Source: Phycisphaerales bacterium
GTDB taxonomy: Bacteria > Planctomycetota > Phycisphaerae > Phycisphaerales > Phycisphaeraceae
Length of the DNA stretch: 5,422 nucleotides
Reading direction: 5' to 3'
Assembly (NCBI GenBank): GCA_012031455.1
Contig: JAAUTM010000136.1
Location: 1 to 5,422 of the forward strand
Made by a program: the position numbers and the translations under genes. The stretch's first letter is position 1. Every line of letters begins with the position of its first letter. Under the pieces are notes generated by a model, which was given only the letters and a program-made list of their open reading frames with translations, was not told where the DNA came from and did not search any database. Shown here one piece after another: positions 1 through 5,422 of this stretch.

Positions 1-594
1 CCCGGTGAGTCTGGGTTCGAGTACCGCGTTGAGGTTCTGCGCTACGAGCACCCACTCGTTGCTGAGCTTTTCAAAATTGTCCGCAACCTTTTCGAAGCTG
101 CGCGATGGTTCGGCCAGGGCGGTACGGAATTGCTCAGCCAACTCGCCCAGAGGGTTGAAAGTTTCGCCGACGATCACAGCTGTTCCGTCCAACGGGAGTG
201 GTGCGATGAGTTTGGAATAATCAGGTTGCCGCGGGTCCAGATGCGAGGCATCAAAGGCCAGCGTTGGACTGCCACCGATGAACGGAGCCTCCGCCCGCAC
301 CCTCACCCCGGCTGGTACGCCAACATCCGGACGGATACGCACGCCAACGCTGACCTTGGGGCCGGTGGCCGTATTTTCCAACCCCACCACTGTGACCCTG
401 CCGATATCGATGCCGTTCATCAACACCCGGCTGCCGATGGATAAGCCGCTGGCGGATTTAAGCTGCACGTGCACGATGTACCCATCTTCCATCCAGCCGG
501 GCAGGTAGCCGAAAATCGTCAATAGAAAAACCAGGCCGCCTAAACCCAGCAGGCTGGTGATACCGACGATGACATTGCGTGTACGCTCGCTCAT
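1..594 (-). CDS. mlaD: MlaD/MCE-domain lipid-transport protein (partial, C-terminus off the left edge)
   Basis: I translated this by hand: it is open from an ATG at 594 to the window edge, giving 198 residues with no stop. A short basic N-terminus (SERTRN) is followed by one membrane segment at about residues 8-30. An MCE domain follows at about residues 38-118, with the hallmark GLSIGSRVLMNGIDIGRV at 50-67 and FIGGSPTLAFD at 105-115. After residue 145 the chain becomes a charged, helix-prone region (FNPLGELAEQF, FEKVADNFEKL) that continues out of view. Known family role: MCE proteins anchor in the inner membrane, form hexameric rings in the periplasm and pass phospholipids between the membranes with an ABC ATPase and an MlaE permease. 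The start is supported by GAGG (601-604), 6 bases upstream within AAGGTGAGG. An in-frame GTG five codons upstream is a weaker alternative. The gene follows the MlaF-type ATPase by 140 bases on the same strand. Confidence 0.9.
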   Translation of the reverse strand, partial: MSERTRNVIVGITSLLGLGGLVFLLTIFGYLPGWMEDGYIVHVQLKSASGLSIGSRVLMNGIDIGRVTVVGLENTATGPKVSVGVRIRPDVGVPAGVRVRAEAPFIGGSPTLAFDASHLDPRQPDYSKLIAPLPLDGTAVIVGETFNPLGELAEQFRTALAEPSRSFEKVADNFEKLSNEWVLVAQNLNAVLEPRLTG

Positions 595-734
595 GACCGG
601 CCTCACCTTGTGTCCATGTTCGTCGCTGAAATCAGCTGAATCTCACAACTTCCCTGATACATCGAAGGTTCATTTTAACTTCGCAAGCCCGGTTGATTCA
701 GCCGGCAAGCTTTATCTTGCATCAATTCGGATCG
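595..734 (-). other. Structured 140-base gap between the ATPase and MCE genes
   Basis: This gap holds no gene but has several short inverted repeats, listed in transcription order. GCAAG/CTTGC pairs 720-716 with 709-705 around a 6-base loop. CGAAGTT (683-677) pairs with AACCTTCG (670-663), with one bulged base and a 6-base loop. GCTGA/TCAGC at 636-625 has a 2-base spacer. A longer-range 8-bp match, GATTCAGC (695-702) against GCTGAATC (635-642), could compete with these. None is followed by a T-run, so I do not call a terminator. A -10-like TAAAAT on the minus strand (677-672) has no fitting -35. The gap may be an ordinary spacer, an mRNA processing site or a leader for the MCE gene. Confidence 0.35.
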
Positions 735-1565
735 CTAAGTCTGGTTCACGTTGATCCCTTCAAACCCAGCGCGGATGCGTTGTAAATCTTCCTCGTCGGC
801 TTGTCCCTGAATAAACCGTTGCACGATCGGTTCGGTGGTATTCAAGAACGCATCGGGTTCGCCCTGGGCGATTATTTTCCCATCGTAGAGCATGACCATG
901 CGGTCTGCGACTTTGCGGGCGCTGGCCATGTCATGGGTCACCACGACCCCCGTCACCCGGACACGCTGACGTAAACTCAGAATCAGCTCGTTGATGACAT
1001 CCGAACGGATCGGATCCAGCCCCGTGGTTGGTTCATCATAGAGTACCAGTTCCGGCTCCAGCACAATCGCCCTGGCCAGCCCCACTCGTTTGCGCTGGCC
1101 TCCCGAAAGCTCGGCAGGCATTTTCGTTTCAATCCCCCCCAGCCCCACCATACGCAGGACCTGATCGCATCGTTGTGCCTGGTGGATGGGTGATAGCTTC
1201 GTGTGTTCCACCAACGGGAAACAGATATTCTGCCCGACGGTCATTGAATCGAACAGCGCCCCCATCTGAAAAAGAAAACCCAGACGCCTGCGGATGGCGA
1301 TGAGCTGTTCCTCATTGGCCTGATCCACCCGGATGCCATCAAACCATACCTCCCCCTTATCGGGTGCCAGCAAGCCGGTGATAAGTTTGAGGAGCACACT
1401 TTTACCCGTTCCCGATGGGCCAAGGATGACGGTGGTCTTGCCACGGGGTATGTCAAGATTCACCCCCGTCAACACCTGCAGCTTGCCAAAACTTTTGTGC
1501 AGGTTCACCAGGCGAACCAGAGGGTCGCTGCTCACCGGTGAAGTTGCATTGTGACTCACATTCAA
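735..1565 (-). CDS. mlaF: MlaF-type ABC transporter ATP-binding protein
   Basis: This 276-residue protein is a complete ABC ATPase. Walker A is GPSGTGKS (49-56), the Q-loop is Q100, and the signature is LSGGQRKRVGLARA (153-166). Walker B is LVLYDEP (173-179), the D-loop is GLD (182-184) and the switch histidine is H211. The FQMGALFDSMTV stretch after the Q-loop is typical of the MlaF/Ttg2A/Mkl family, whose E. coli member is of similar length (about 269). Family role: it hydrolyses ATP on the cytoplasmic face to drive phospholipid movement through MlaE and MCE proteins. The MCE gene downstream on the same strand supports this. The tail after about 252 is acidic, then basic (QADEEDLQRIRAGFEG), and I do not see the usual E. 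coli-like ending. The start is odd: no ATG fits. The frame opens at TTG (1565-1563), directly after an in-frame TGA, and GTG at codon 3 (1559-1557) is the alternative. A weak GAGA lies 9 bases before TTG. The 72-base gap from the aminotransferase gene shows no terminator, so a shared transcript is possible. Confidence 0.93.
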   Translation of the reverse strand: MNVSHNATSPVSSDPLVRLVNLHKSFGKLQVLTGVNLDIPRGKTTVILGPSGTGKSVLLKLITGLLAPDKGEVWFDGIRVDQANEEQLIAIRRRLGFLFQMGALFDSMTVGQNICFPLVEHTKLSPIHQAQRCDQVLRMVGLGGIETKMPAELSGGQRKRVGLARAIVLEPELVLYDEPTTGLDPIRSDVINELILSLRQRVRVTGVVVTHDMASARKVADRMVMLYDGKIIAQGEPDAFLNTTEPIVQRFIQGQADEEDLQRIRAGFEGINVNQT

Positions 1566-1578
1566 TCAGGCAATTCTC

Positions 1579-1587
1579 ATTAAAGCA
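1579..1587 (-). promoter_or_regulatory. Possible extended -10 element before the ATPase gene
   Basis: On the minus strand, TGC then TTTAAT (1587-1579) matches the extended -10 form TGnTATAAT with one mismatch in the hexamer. No good -35 sits 16-18 bases upstream. If used, transcription would start near 1572, leaving only about 7 bases before the TTG start, so the message would be almost leaderless. This is a sequence match only and could be chance. Confidence 0.22.
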
Positions 1588-1637
1588 CCGTACCTATCCA
1601 AGTACAGTTATGTGGGTTGGTACATCGTAGTCGTCAG

Positions 1638-2756
1638 TTAATTGGACGTCCCGAAAAATGACTTGACAGCCGACGCAACCTCCAGTTGCTGATCCGCTTT
1701 AAGTTCCGGGTACATCGGCAGGCTCAATACCTCACGCATGGCTCGTTCCGATTCAGGGAACGAACCTTGCTCGTAACCCAGGTATGCAAAACAGGGTTGC
1801 AGGTGCAGTGCCAGCGGGTAATACACCCGGCAGCCAATACCTCTAGCCAGCAGATGTTTTCGCAGTTCATCACGCTGGCCATCCGGGACACGCACGGTGT
1901 ACTGGTTGTAAACGTGATGGTAGCCCTCGGGCGTACCCGGCAAGCCGATGGGTAACCCCGTGAGCAATTCGTGATAACGACAGGCCCGTTCCCGGCGAGC
2001 CTGCGTCCATTCATCCAGATGGGCATATTTCACGTTCAGAAGGGCTGCCTGCATGGCATCGAGTCGGAAGTTCCCGCCGATGTGATCATGCTGATACTCA
2101 CCGCTTTGGCCATGCAGTCGGAATTGACGCAGCAATTTATCCAGCGCCGGATCGTGGGTCACGCAGGCTCCGCCATCGCCCAGCGCTCCGAGATTTTTGG
2201 TGGGGTAAAAACTCAGGCACCCGATGTCACCCCAGGCACAGGCGGGCTTGCCCCCCAGCCCGGCCCCGATGGCTTGAGCTGCATCCTCAATCACTTTCAA
2301 GCCTCGCTTCTGCGCGAGGGCATTGATGGCTGGCATATCCGCCAGCAATCCAAATAGATGCACAGGCATGATGGCCTTGGTTCGCGTGGTGAGCGCAGCC
2401 TCAATTTTCAATGGGTCAATGTTGTAGGTCAGCGGATCGATGTCCACAAACACGGGTTTGGCACCAACCCTGGCGATGCACCCGGCCGTGGCGAAAAAAG
2501 TGAAGGGTGTGGTGATGACCTCATCCCCGGGCCCGATGGACAGGGCCATGAGCGCTGCCAAAAGGGCATCGGTCCCGCTGGACATAACCACGCCCGGCAA
2601 AGTTTGACATAACTCGCCCAGGGATTTTTCCAGTCGGTCGATTTCCGGACTGGGCACCACAAATTTGCCGGAGGTTAACACTCCATCCAAGGCCGATCGA
2701 AACTCAGGGAGCAGCGGAGTGTGCTGGGCGGACAGGTCCAAAAGCGGCACAGCCAT
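1638..2756 (-). CDS. DegT/DnrJ/EryC1/StrS-family PLP-dependent aminotransferase
   Basis: This 372-residue protein has the normal length and full motif set of the sugar-nucleotide aminotransferases (fold type I). The cofactor phosphate region is SSGTDA (59-64), with the aromatic stacking region PFTFFATA (84-91). EDAAQA (157-162) supplies the aspartate that contacts the PLP ring nitrogen (D158) and a conserved glutamine (Q161). The Schiff-base lysine is K187 in FYPTKNLGALGDGG (183-196). GGNFRLDAMQAA (227-238) is the conserved block near the active-site and dimer interface. Members usually transfer an amino group, often from glutamate, to a keto-sugar nucleotide for lipopolysaccharide, O-antigen, capsule or glycoprotein sugars. 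The exact substrate cannot be read from the sequence, and no other sugar genes are in view. The ATG at 2756 has only a weak GTGAG Shine-Dalgarno about 7 bases upstream, but PLLDLSAQ near the N-terminus fits the family start. It is the first gene of a possible leftward operon with the Mla genes. Confidence 0.95.
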   Translation of the reverse strand: MAVPLLDLSAQHTPLLPEFRSALDGVLTSGKFVVPSPEIDRLEKSLGELCQTLPGVVMSSGTDALLAALMALSIGPGDEVITTPFTFFATAGCIARVGAKPVFVDIDPLTYNIDPLKIEAALTTRTKAIMPVHLFGLLADMPAINALAQKRGLKVIEDAAQAIGAGLGGKPACAWGDIGCLSFYPTKNLGALGDGGACVTHDPALDKLLRQFRLHGQSGEYQHDHIGGNFRLDAMQAALLNVKYAHLDEWTQARRERACRYHELLTGLPIGLPGTPEGYHHVYNQYTVRVPDGQRDELRKHLLARGIGCRVYYPLALHLQPCFAYLGYEQGSFPESERAMREVLSLPMYPELKADQQLEVASAVKSFFGTSN

Positions 2757-2784
2757 GGTTGACTCACAGGGGTTATGGGGTATT

Positions 2785-2812
2785 CAGCAGGACCATTAAG
2801 GATAACCTGCTG
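2785..2812. repeat. Perfect 7-bp inverted repeat upstream of the aminotransferase gene
   Basis: CAGCAGG (2785-2791) and CCTGCTG (2806-2812) are exact inverted copies separated by 14 AT-rich bases. The arm centres are 21 bp apart, about two helical turns, which would suit a dimeric regulator. It could equally form a hairpin in the aminotransferase leader. A -10-like TAATAT lies just upstream for leftward transcription (2821-2816), which would put the repeat at or just after the start of that message. No T-run follows, so it is not a terminator. Confidence 0.4.
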
Positions 2813-2855
2813 CGGATATTAGGGCCAATTCCCAGGTGGGGGTTGAGCGGCTGAG

Positions 2856-2884
2856 TTGACATTCGGTGACACTTTTGCAAATCT
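2856..2884 (+). promoter_or_regulatory. Candidate promoter for the zinc-ribbon membrane protein gene
   Basis: TTGACA (2856-2861) is a perfect sigma-70 -35 box, but the hexamer at 17 bases spacing (AAATCT) is a poor -10. Overlapping it, GG (2865-2866) and GC (2877-2878) are exactly 10 bases apart, with TTGCA around the GC (2875-2879), as in sigma-54 -24/-12 promoters. The CAC after the GG is missing. Either reading would give a leader of roughly 55-60 bases before the ATG at 2950. Evidence is by motif only, and the two readings exclude each other. Confidence 0.3.
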
Positions 2885-2949
2885 GTTCACAATAACGGTT
2901 CAATCACACCCTGATCCTGATCCAGCCAACCCCTTTTGAGGTTTAGCGT

Positions 2950-3957
2950 ATGTCCGCAGCCGACGCGACAGTAAGCTGTCCCGCCTGTTCCAAACGTGTG
3001 AAACACAAGCCCGAATTGGCTGGCAAAAAGCTGCGCTGCAGTTGCGGGCAGATTTTCCTCATGCCAGCCCAGCCCGGCGGAATTGCCGAGGCAGTCACTA
3101 ACGCACCCGGCAAAGCTGCGAAGGCTGGTAGCGATGCGCAGGCTGCTGCCGATAAGATGGCCAAAGCCAGCCTGAAGGTGAATCCCGGTGATGGCGGAGC
3201 TTACGACCTGTCCGATGATTCGGTCAGCATTCTTCCCAAAGAGGAAAAGAAACCCACTGGCGGTACCAAGGGCAAGTGCCCCAAGTGCGGTAACGGGGTC
3301 AAGCCTGAGGCGGTGATCTGTATCAACTGTGGCTACAACCTTAAAGCTGGTACGCAGGTGGCCAGTGAAGTCCCGCCAGCGAAAAAAGGCGGCAGCAGCG
3401 TGCTGGATGCCTACGCCGCCACTGCCAGAGCACGGGGTATCAGCGTTGAAGCAGAGGAATCCGAGGCACTGCGAAAGGCACGTATCACGGAAATATACGC
3501 CCCCATCGGCCTGGCATTTACCGGGGTGCTTGCCATGTTCGCCACGGCGGCGATCTTCGTACCAGCCGGCACCACATTTCAATTATTCAGTGTCATGATC
3601 GAGATCGGCGTTCAGTTGGTTTTGCGTATGCCGTTTCTGGTGCTGGCAATTTTCCTGACCGCCAAGATCATGCAGGTGAGCTTCGGTCCATTTCTCACTG
3701 CCTTGCTCAAACTGGTCGGGCTGGCGTTTTTCACAGCCGGTGTCGGTGGTCTGATCGACCATGCCGTGAACCACGCTACCGATGGCTTAGGCAGTGCCTT
3801 CATCACCCCCCTGATTCATCTGGCGATTTTCTGGGGGTTGTCGGTGTTTCTCTTTAGCCTGGATTTCATGGAGTCCATGGTGCTGTATCTGCTTTCCAGC
3901 TTCCTGCCCTGGCTGGTGATCGGATTCATCATGATTTGGGTCGTGGCGATTTTTTAA
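2950..3957 (+). CDS. Membrane protein with two N-terminal zinc ribbons (function unknown)
   Basis: This 335-residue protein starts at ATG 2950, with GAGG (2938-2941) 8 bases upstream. The first cysteine cluster is C10, C13, C30, C32, spaced C-x2-C-x16-C-x1-C. A linker rich in Ala, Lys and Gly follows (about 45-105). A second, more regular ribbon has C110, C113, C124, C127, ending CINCGYNLKAG. After a soluble segment (about 135-180) come about five hydrophobic spans near 183-204, 215-240, 247-270, 284-305 and 311-334, the last reaching the C-terminus. The ribbons are probably cytoplasmic and bind Zn(II), but nothing shows what else they bind. Paired ribbons joined to membrane segments are common among uncharacterised planctomycete proteins. 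There is no catalytic motif and I assign no reaction. It is divergent from the aminotransferase gene and convergent with the lipoprotein gene, so it is probably transcribed alone. I see no terminator in the 31-base gap after it, although the gene itself ends in a run of T. Confidence 0.88.
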   Translation: MSAADATVSCPACSKRVKHKPELAGKKLRCSCGQIFLMPAQPGGIAEAVTNAPGKAAKAGSDAQAAADKMAKASLKVNPGDGGAYDLSDDSVSILPKEEKKPTGGTKGKCPKCGNGVKPEAVICINCGYNLKAGTQVASEVPPAKKGGSSVLDAYAATARARGISVEAEESEALRKARITEIYAPIGLAFTGVLAMFATAAIFVPAGTTFQLFSVMIEIGVQLVLRMPFLVLAIFLTAKIMQVSFGPFLTALLKLVGLAFFTAGVGGLIDHAVNHATDGLGSAFITPLIHLAIFWGLSVFLFSLDFMESMVLYLLSSFLPWLVIGFIMIWVVAIF

Positions 3958-3988
3958 ACCCTGATTAAACACCCCGAGCGATGATTGA

Positions 3989-4981
3989 TTAGTCTGACGA
4001 CCCTGCCAGTTTCACCCAATCTTCCAGCGTAGCCTTGGGCTGGTGATGCAATTCCCAGCGTGTCACCAACGTCACCTTATTACCCATCTTTTCCAGCGGC
4101 AGCTTCGGTGAGGTGAATTCCAGTTCCATGAAGGTTTGCTTTTCTGTCTTGGGGGCTTTGGCATCGGTGGTCACAAAGAGCTGCGCCTTTTCATCCAAAA
4201 CATATTCACCCGGTGAGGTCCCCGGCAGCATCGTGATGCTGATCGCCCAATCCTTGTAAGCTGCCAGCAGTCGATTCGCATTAAAGCCCAGCTTGGCGCT
4301 CACCGCAGGGTCGCGTTCAAAACGCAGCACGTTCTGGGCAACCTGTGTCACCGATTTCCATGCCTTGCCCGGCATCATTTCCTGTACCTTGGGTTCCTGC
4401 TGCTGCGGGATGCGTCCCAGCACGGTGTCGGGCATGCGTACCTGCGTCACGTGCCAGGCCCCCCACGCCAGGGTATTGTTTAAATCAACCCGGATCAGGG
4501 TGTAGCGCATGGTCACGCCGGTTCCCTGCTGGTCCAGTTCCACCTGATACTCCAACTGCAAACCCAGCTTCTCATCCACCTGCGAAATCATGCTCAGTTT
4601 ATGCTTATCCGCATAGGTGACGATATAGGGTTGTCCATCCAGTCCCGGAGGCGGCGGCCAGGTACCGCCCCAGATCCCCTGCCATTGCGATTGCGGCCAA
4701 GGCCAGGCCTTGTTACCACCGTAGTTGGTGTACTTGGATTGAAGGTCCGGGGCCGGGTTCCACCAAATCAATTCCCCGCTGCCATCGGTCATGCTGTAAC
4801 TGACCACTCTTCCAACCTGCGGCACCACGGTCACCTGTACCGTGCCGTTGGTCAGTCGATATGCTTCAGTAAACCGGTCGAATACCAGTTGCTGTGGCGG
4901 CGTCGCACACCCGGTCAGTAACAGAACCCAGGTCATTGTGAGGGTGAATGCCCAGCCGATCGACATGGAAAAACGCTTCAT
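3989..4981 (-). CDS. DUF4380-like lipoprotein
   Basis: This 330-residue protein begins with a lipoprotein signal: basic MKRF, a hydrophobic core and the lipobox LTGC, so C25 would become the lipidated first residue. Ala at +2 favours release to the outer membrane under the usual Lol rule. The mature part matches the style of DUF4380 proteins, which are predicted to share the galactose-mutarotase-like beta-sandwich fold. Features are RLTNGTVQVTVVPQVGRVVSY (two pieces, 42-52 and 53-62), LIWWNPAP (71-78), GGNKAWPWPQSQW (88-100), TWPPPPGLDGQPY (107-119), WGAWHVTQVRMP (173-184) and a closing MELEFTSP (285-292). The role is unknown; carbohydrate handling is an inference from the fold only. The frame stays open to 5218, but the start at 4981 is preferred because AGGAGA lies 7 bases upstream, the signal peptide begins there, and a longer version would run through the terminator at 5086-5052. 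It is probably transcribed alone. Confidence 0.87.
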   Translation of the reverse strand: MKRFSMSIGWAFTLTMTWVLLLTGCATPPQQLVFDRFTEAYRLTNGTVQVTVVPQVGRVVSYSMTDGSGELIWWNPAPDLQSKYTNYGGNKAWPWPQSQWQGIWGGTWPPPPGLDGQPYIVTYADKHKLSMISQVDEKLGLQLEYQVELDQQGTGVTMRYTLIRVDLNNTLAWGAWHVTQVRMPDTVLGRIPQQQEPKVQEMMPGKAWKSVTQVAQNVLRFERDPAVSAKLGFNANRLLAAYKDWAISITMLPGTSPGEYVLDEKAQLFVTTDAKAPKTEKQTFMELEFTSPKLPLEKMGNKVTLVTRWELHHQPKATLEDWVKLAGSSD

Positions 4982-4988
4982 GATGTTG

Positions 4989-4994
4989 TCTCCT
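4989..4994 (-). promoter_or_regulatory. Shine-Dalgarno that fixes the lipoprotein start
   Basis: On the minus strand AGGAGA (4994-4989) stands 7 bases before the ATG at 4981. It is the best ribosome-binding site in the window, and it decides between this start and a 79-codon in-frame extension upstream that would have no signal peptide at its N-terminus. Confidence 0.8.
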
Positions 4995-5017
4995 GAAATA
5001 TTGTAAATGTGCCTGTG

Positions 5018-5023
5018 TATATA
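5018..5023 (-). promoter_or_regulatory. Possible -10 box for the lipoprotein gene
   Basis: TATATA on the minus strand lies in an AT-rich stretch, 36 bases before the ATG at 4981 and downstream of the preceding gene's terminator, where a promoter is expected. The -35 region at normal spacing (GCTTTG or CTTTGG) is poor, so the exact box is uncertain. Confidence 0.3.
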
Positions 5024-5051
5024 CCATAAAATCACGAGCCCAAAGCCATTG

Positions 5052-5086
5052 AACAATAAAAAACCCACACTTGCGGGTGCGGGTTT
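5052..5086 (-). terminator. Rho-independent terminator of the chemotaxis receptor gene
   Basis: On the minus strand AAACCCGCAC (5086-5077) pairs with GTGTGGGTTT (5070-5061). This gives a 10-bp stem with a single G-U pair and a 6-base loop CCGCAA. A run of T follows at once (TTT ending the stem, then TTTATT). It lies 25 bases after the chemotaxis gene's stop codon. The opposite direction has no T-run, so it acts on leftward transcription only. Confidence 0.9.
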
Positions 5087-5111
5087 GGTTACATGATGTT
5101 GAGGCGTCAGT

Positions 5112-5422
5112 TTATGCAGCGGCGCTATTGGTCTTGAATCGGCCAACCAGACGTTGAAGTTCCTCGGCCTTGCGGGATAGCTCCGCAGCCGCCTGGGCGG
5201 TTTGTCCTGAAGCTTCATTGGTCTGACGGGTCACGGATGTAATCGATTCGATGTTGCGACTGACCTGTTCACTGGCGGAGGATTGTTCCTCAGCAGCGGC
5301 AGCAATCGATTGGATCATCTGAGCCACCGTACGGGCGCTGGCCACGATCTGCTGCAGGCTGTCACCTGCCTGTGTTGCAAGAGTTACACCCTGTTCCACC
5401 TGCTGCGTTCCGGCCCCCATGC
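5112..5422 (-). CDS. Methyl-accepting chemotaxis protein, C-terminal fragment (N-terminus off the right edge)
   Basis: About 103 codons are visible, ending at TAA (5114-5112). The chain is one long heptad-patterned helix, typical of the C-terminal leg of the receptor signalling hairpin. AAAAEEQSSA fits the consensus for receptor methylation sites, with the EE pair as the likely CheR/CheB target. The flanking IVASARTVAQMIQSI and SRNIESI stretches are standard for the family. The highly conserved hairpin tip that binds CheA and CheW would lie upstream, beyond position 5422. The end (GRFKTNSAAA) lacks the NWETF-type pentapeptide that tethers CheR in some receptors. The first visible Met (5420-5418) is probably internal rather than a start, because the coiled coil is already under way there. 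Ligand and sensor domain cannot be told from this fragment. Family role: cytoplasmic signalling to the CheA kinase controlling motility or another Che-type output. Confidence 0.93.
   Translation of the reverse strand, partial: MGAGTQQVEQGVTLATQAGDSLQQIVASARTVAQMIQSIAAAAEEQSSASEQVSRNIESITSVTRQTNEASGQTAQAAAELSRKAEELQRLVGRFKTNSAAA

Noticed and set aside
5..508. Plus-strand open frames of 71-104 codons
   Set aside because: They are opposite the MCE gene, whose minus-strand frame is open throughout and carries the family motifs.
1971..2612. Plus-strand frames of 128 and 84 codons
   Set aside because: They lie opposite the aminotransferase gene and have no recognisable protein features.
1552..2768. 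The 9-base sequence TGACTCACA near both the ATPase start (1552-1560) and the aminotransferase start (2760-2768)
   Set aside because: It is short. One copy lies inside the ATPase coding sequence and the other in a leader, and there is no symmetry or further match around it, so chance is likely.
2911..2922. Tandem CTGATC CTGATC upstream of the zinc-ribbon gene
   Set aside because: Two copies of six bases are too few to call a repeat or a binding site.
2887..3582. A 231-codon open frame on the minus strand opposite the zinc-ribbon gene
   Set aside because: It lies antisense to a gene with clear zinc-ribbon motifs, a good ribosome-binding site and membrane spans. Its own translation has no recognisable domain.
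3951..3990. Possible bidirectional terminator in the convergent gap
   Set aside because: There is a T-run at the end of the plus-strand gene, but no stem of useful length on either strand.
4982..5218. A 79-codon N-terminal extension of the lipoprotein frame
   Set aside because: It would run through the chemotaxis gene's terminator and overlap that gene. The lipoprotein signal and strong AGGAGA both point to the ATG at 4981.

Overview
The window looks like a piece of chromosome from a Gram-negative, probably free-living bacterium. My best guess is Planctomycetota or a relative in the PVC group. Three things suggest this. The zinc-ribbon membrane protein has a second ribbon ending in CINCGYNLKAG, a style I associate with planctomycetes. 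There is a DUF4380-type lipoprotein, and an Mla/MCE lipid-transport system implies an outer membrane. The assignment is inference from protein style only; there is no rRNA or other marker gene here.

Layout, left to right. Positions 1-2756 hold three genes, all read leftwards. In transcription order they are a DegT/DnrJ/EryC1/StrS-type PLP sugar aminotransferase (2756-1638), an MlaF-type ABC ATPase (1565-735) and the N-terminal 198 residues of an MlaD/MCE-domain protein (594-1, cut by the window edge). The gaps are 72 and 140 bases, with no convincing terminator in either, so co-transcription is possible. The ATPase and MCE protein are two parts of a lipid transporter between inner and outer membrane. 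Its MlaE-type permease is not between or just upstream of them and would have to lie beyond position 1 or elsewhere.

A 193-base divergent intergenic region (2757-2949) separates this block from a rightward gene (2950-3957) for a protein with two zinc ribbons and about five membrane segments. The region carries a perfect 7-bp inverted repeat, and its sequence fits a -35 box and a sigma-54-like GG-N10-GC pattern. Facing the zinc-ribbon gene, with a 31-base convergent gap, is a DUF4380-type lipoprotein (4981-3989) with a clear lipobox and a strong Shine-Dalgarno. It is insulated from the next leftward gene by a good Rho-independent terminator (5086-5052). That next gene is the C-terminal end of a methyl-accepting chemotaxis protein (5422-5112), cut by the right edge.

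I see no mobile element, CRISPR array, tRNA or rRNA, and no stretch over 300 bases without a gene. Nothing amounts to a clearly new system. The points most worth a second look are the split Mla locus, the odd start of the ATPase gene, the C-x-C first zinc ribbon, and the structured intergenic regions.
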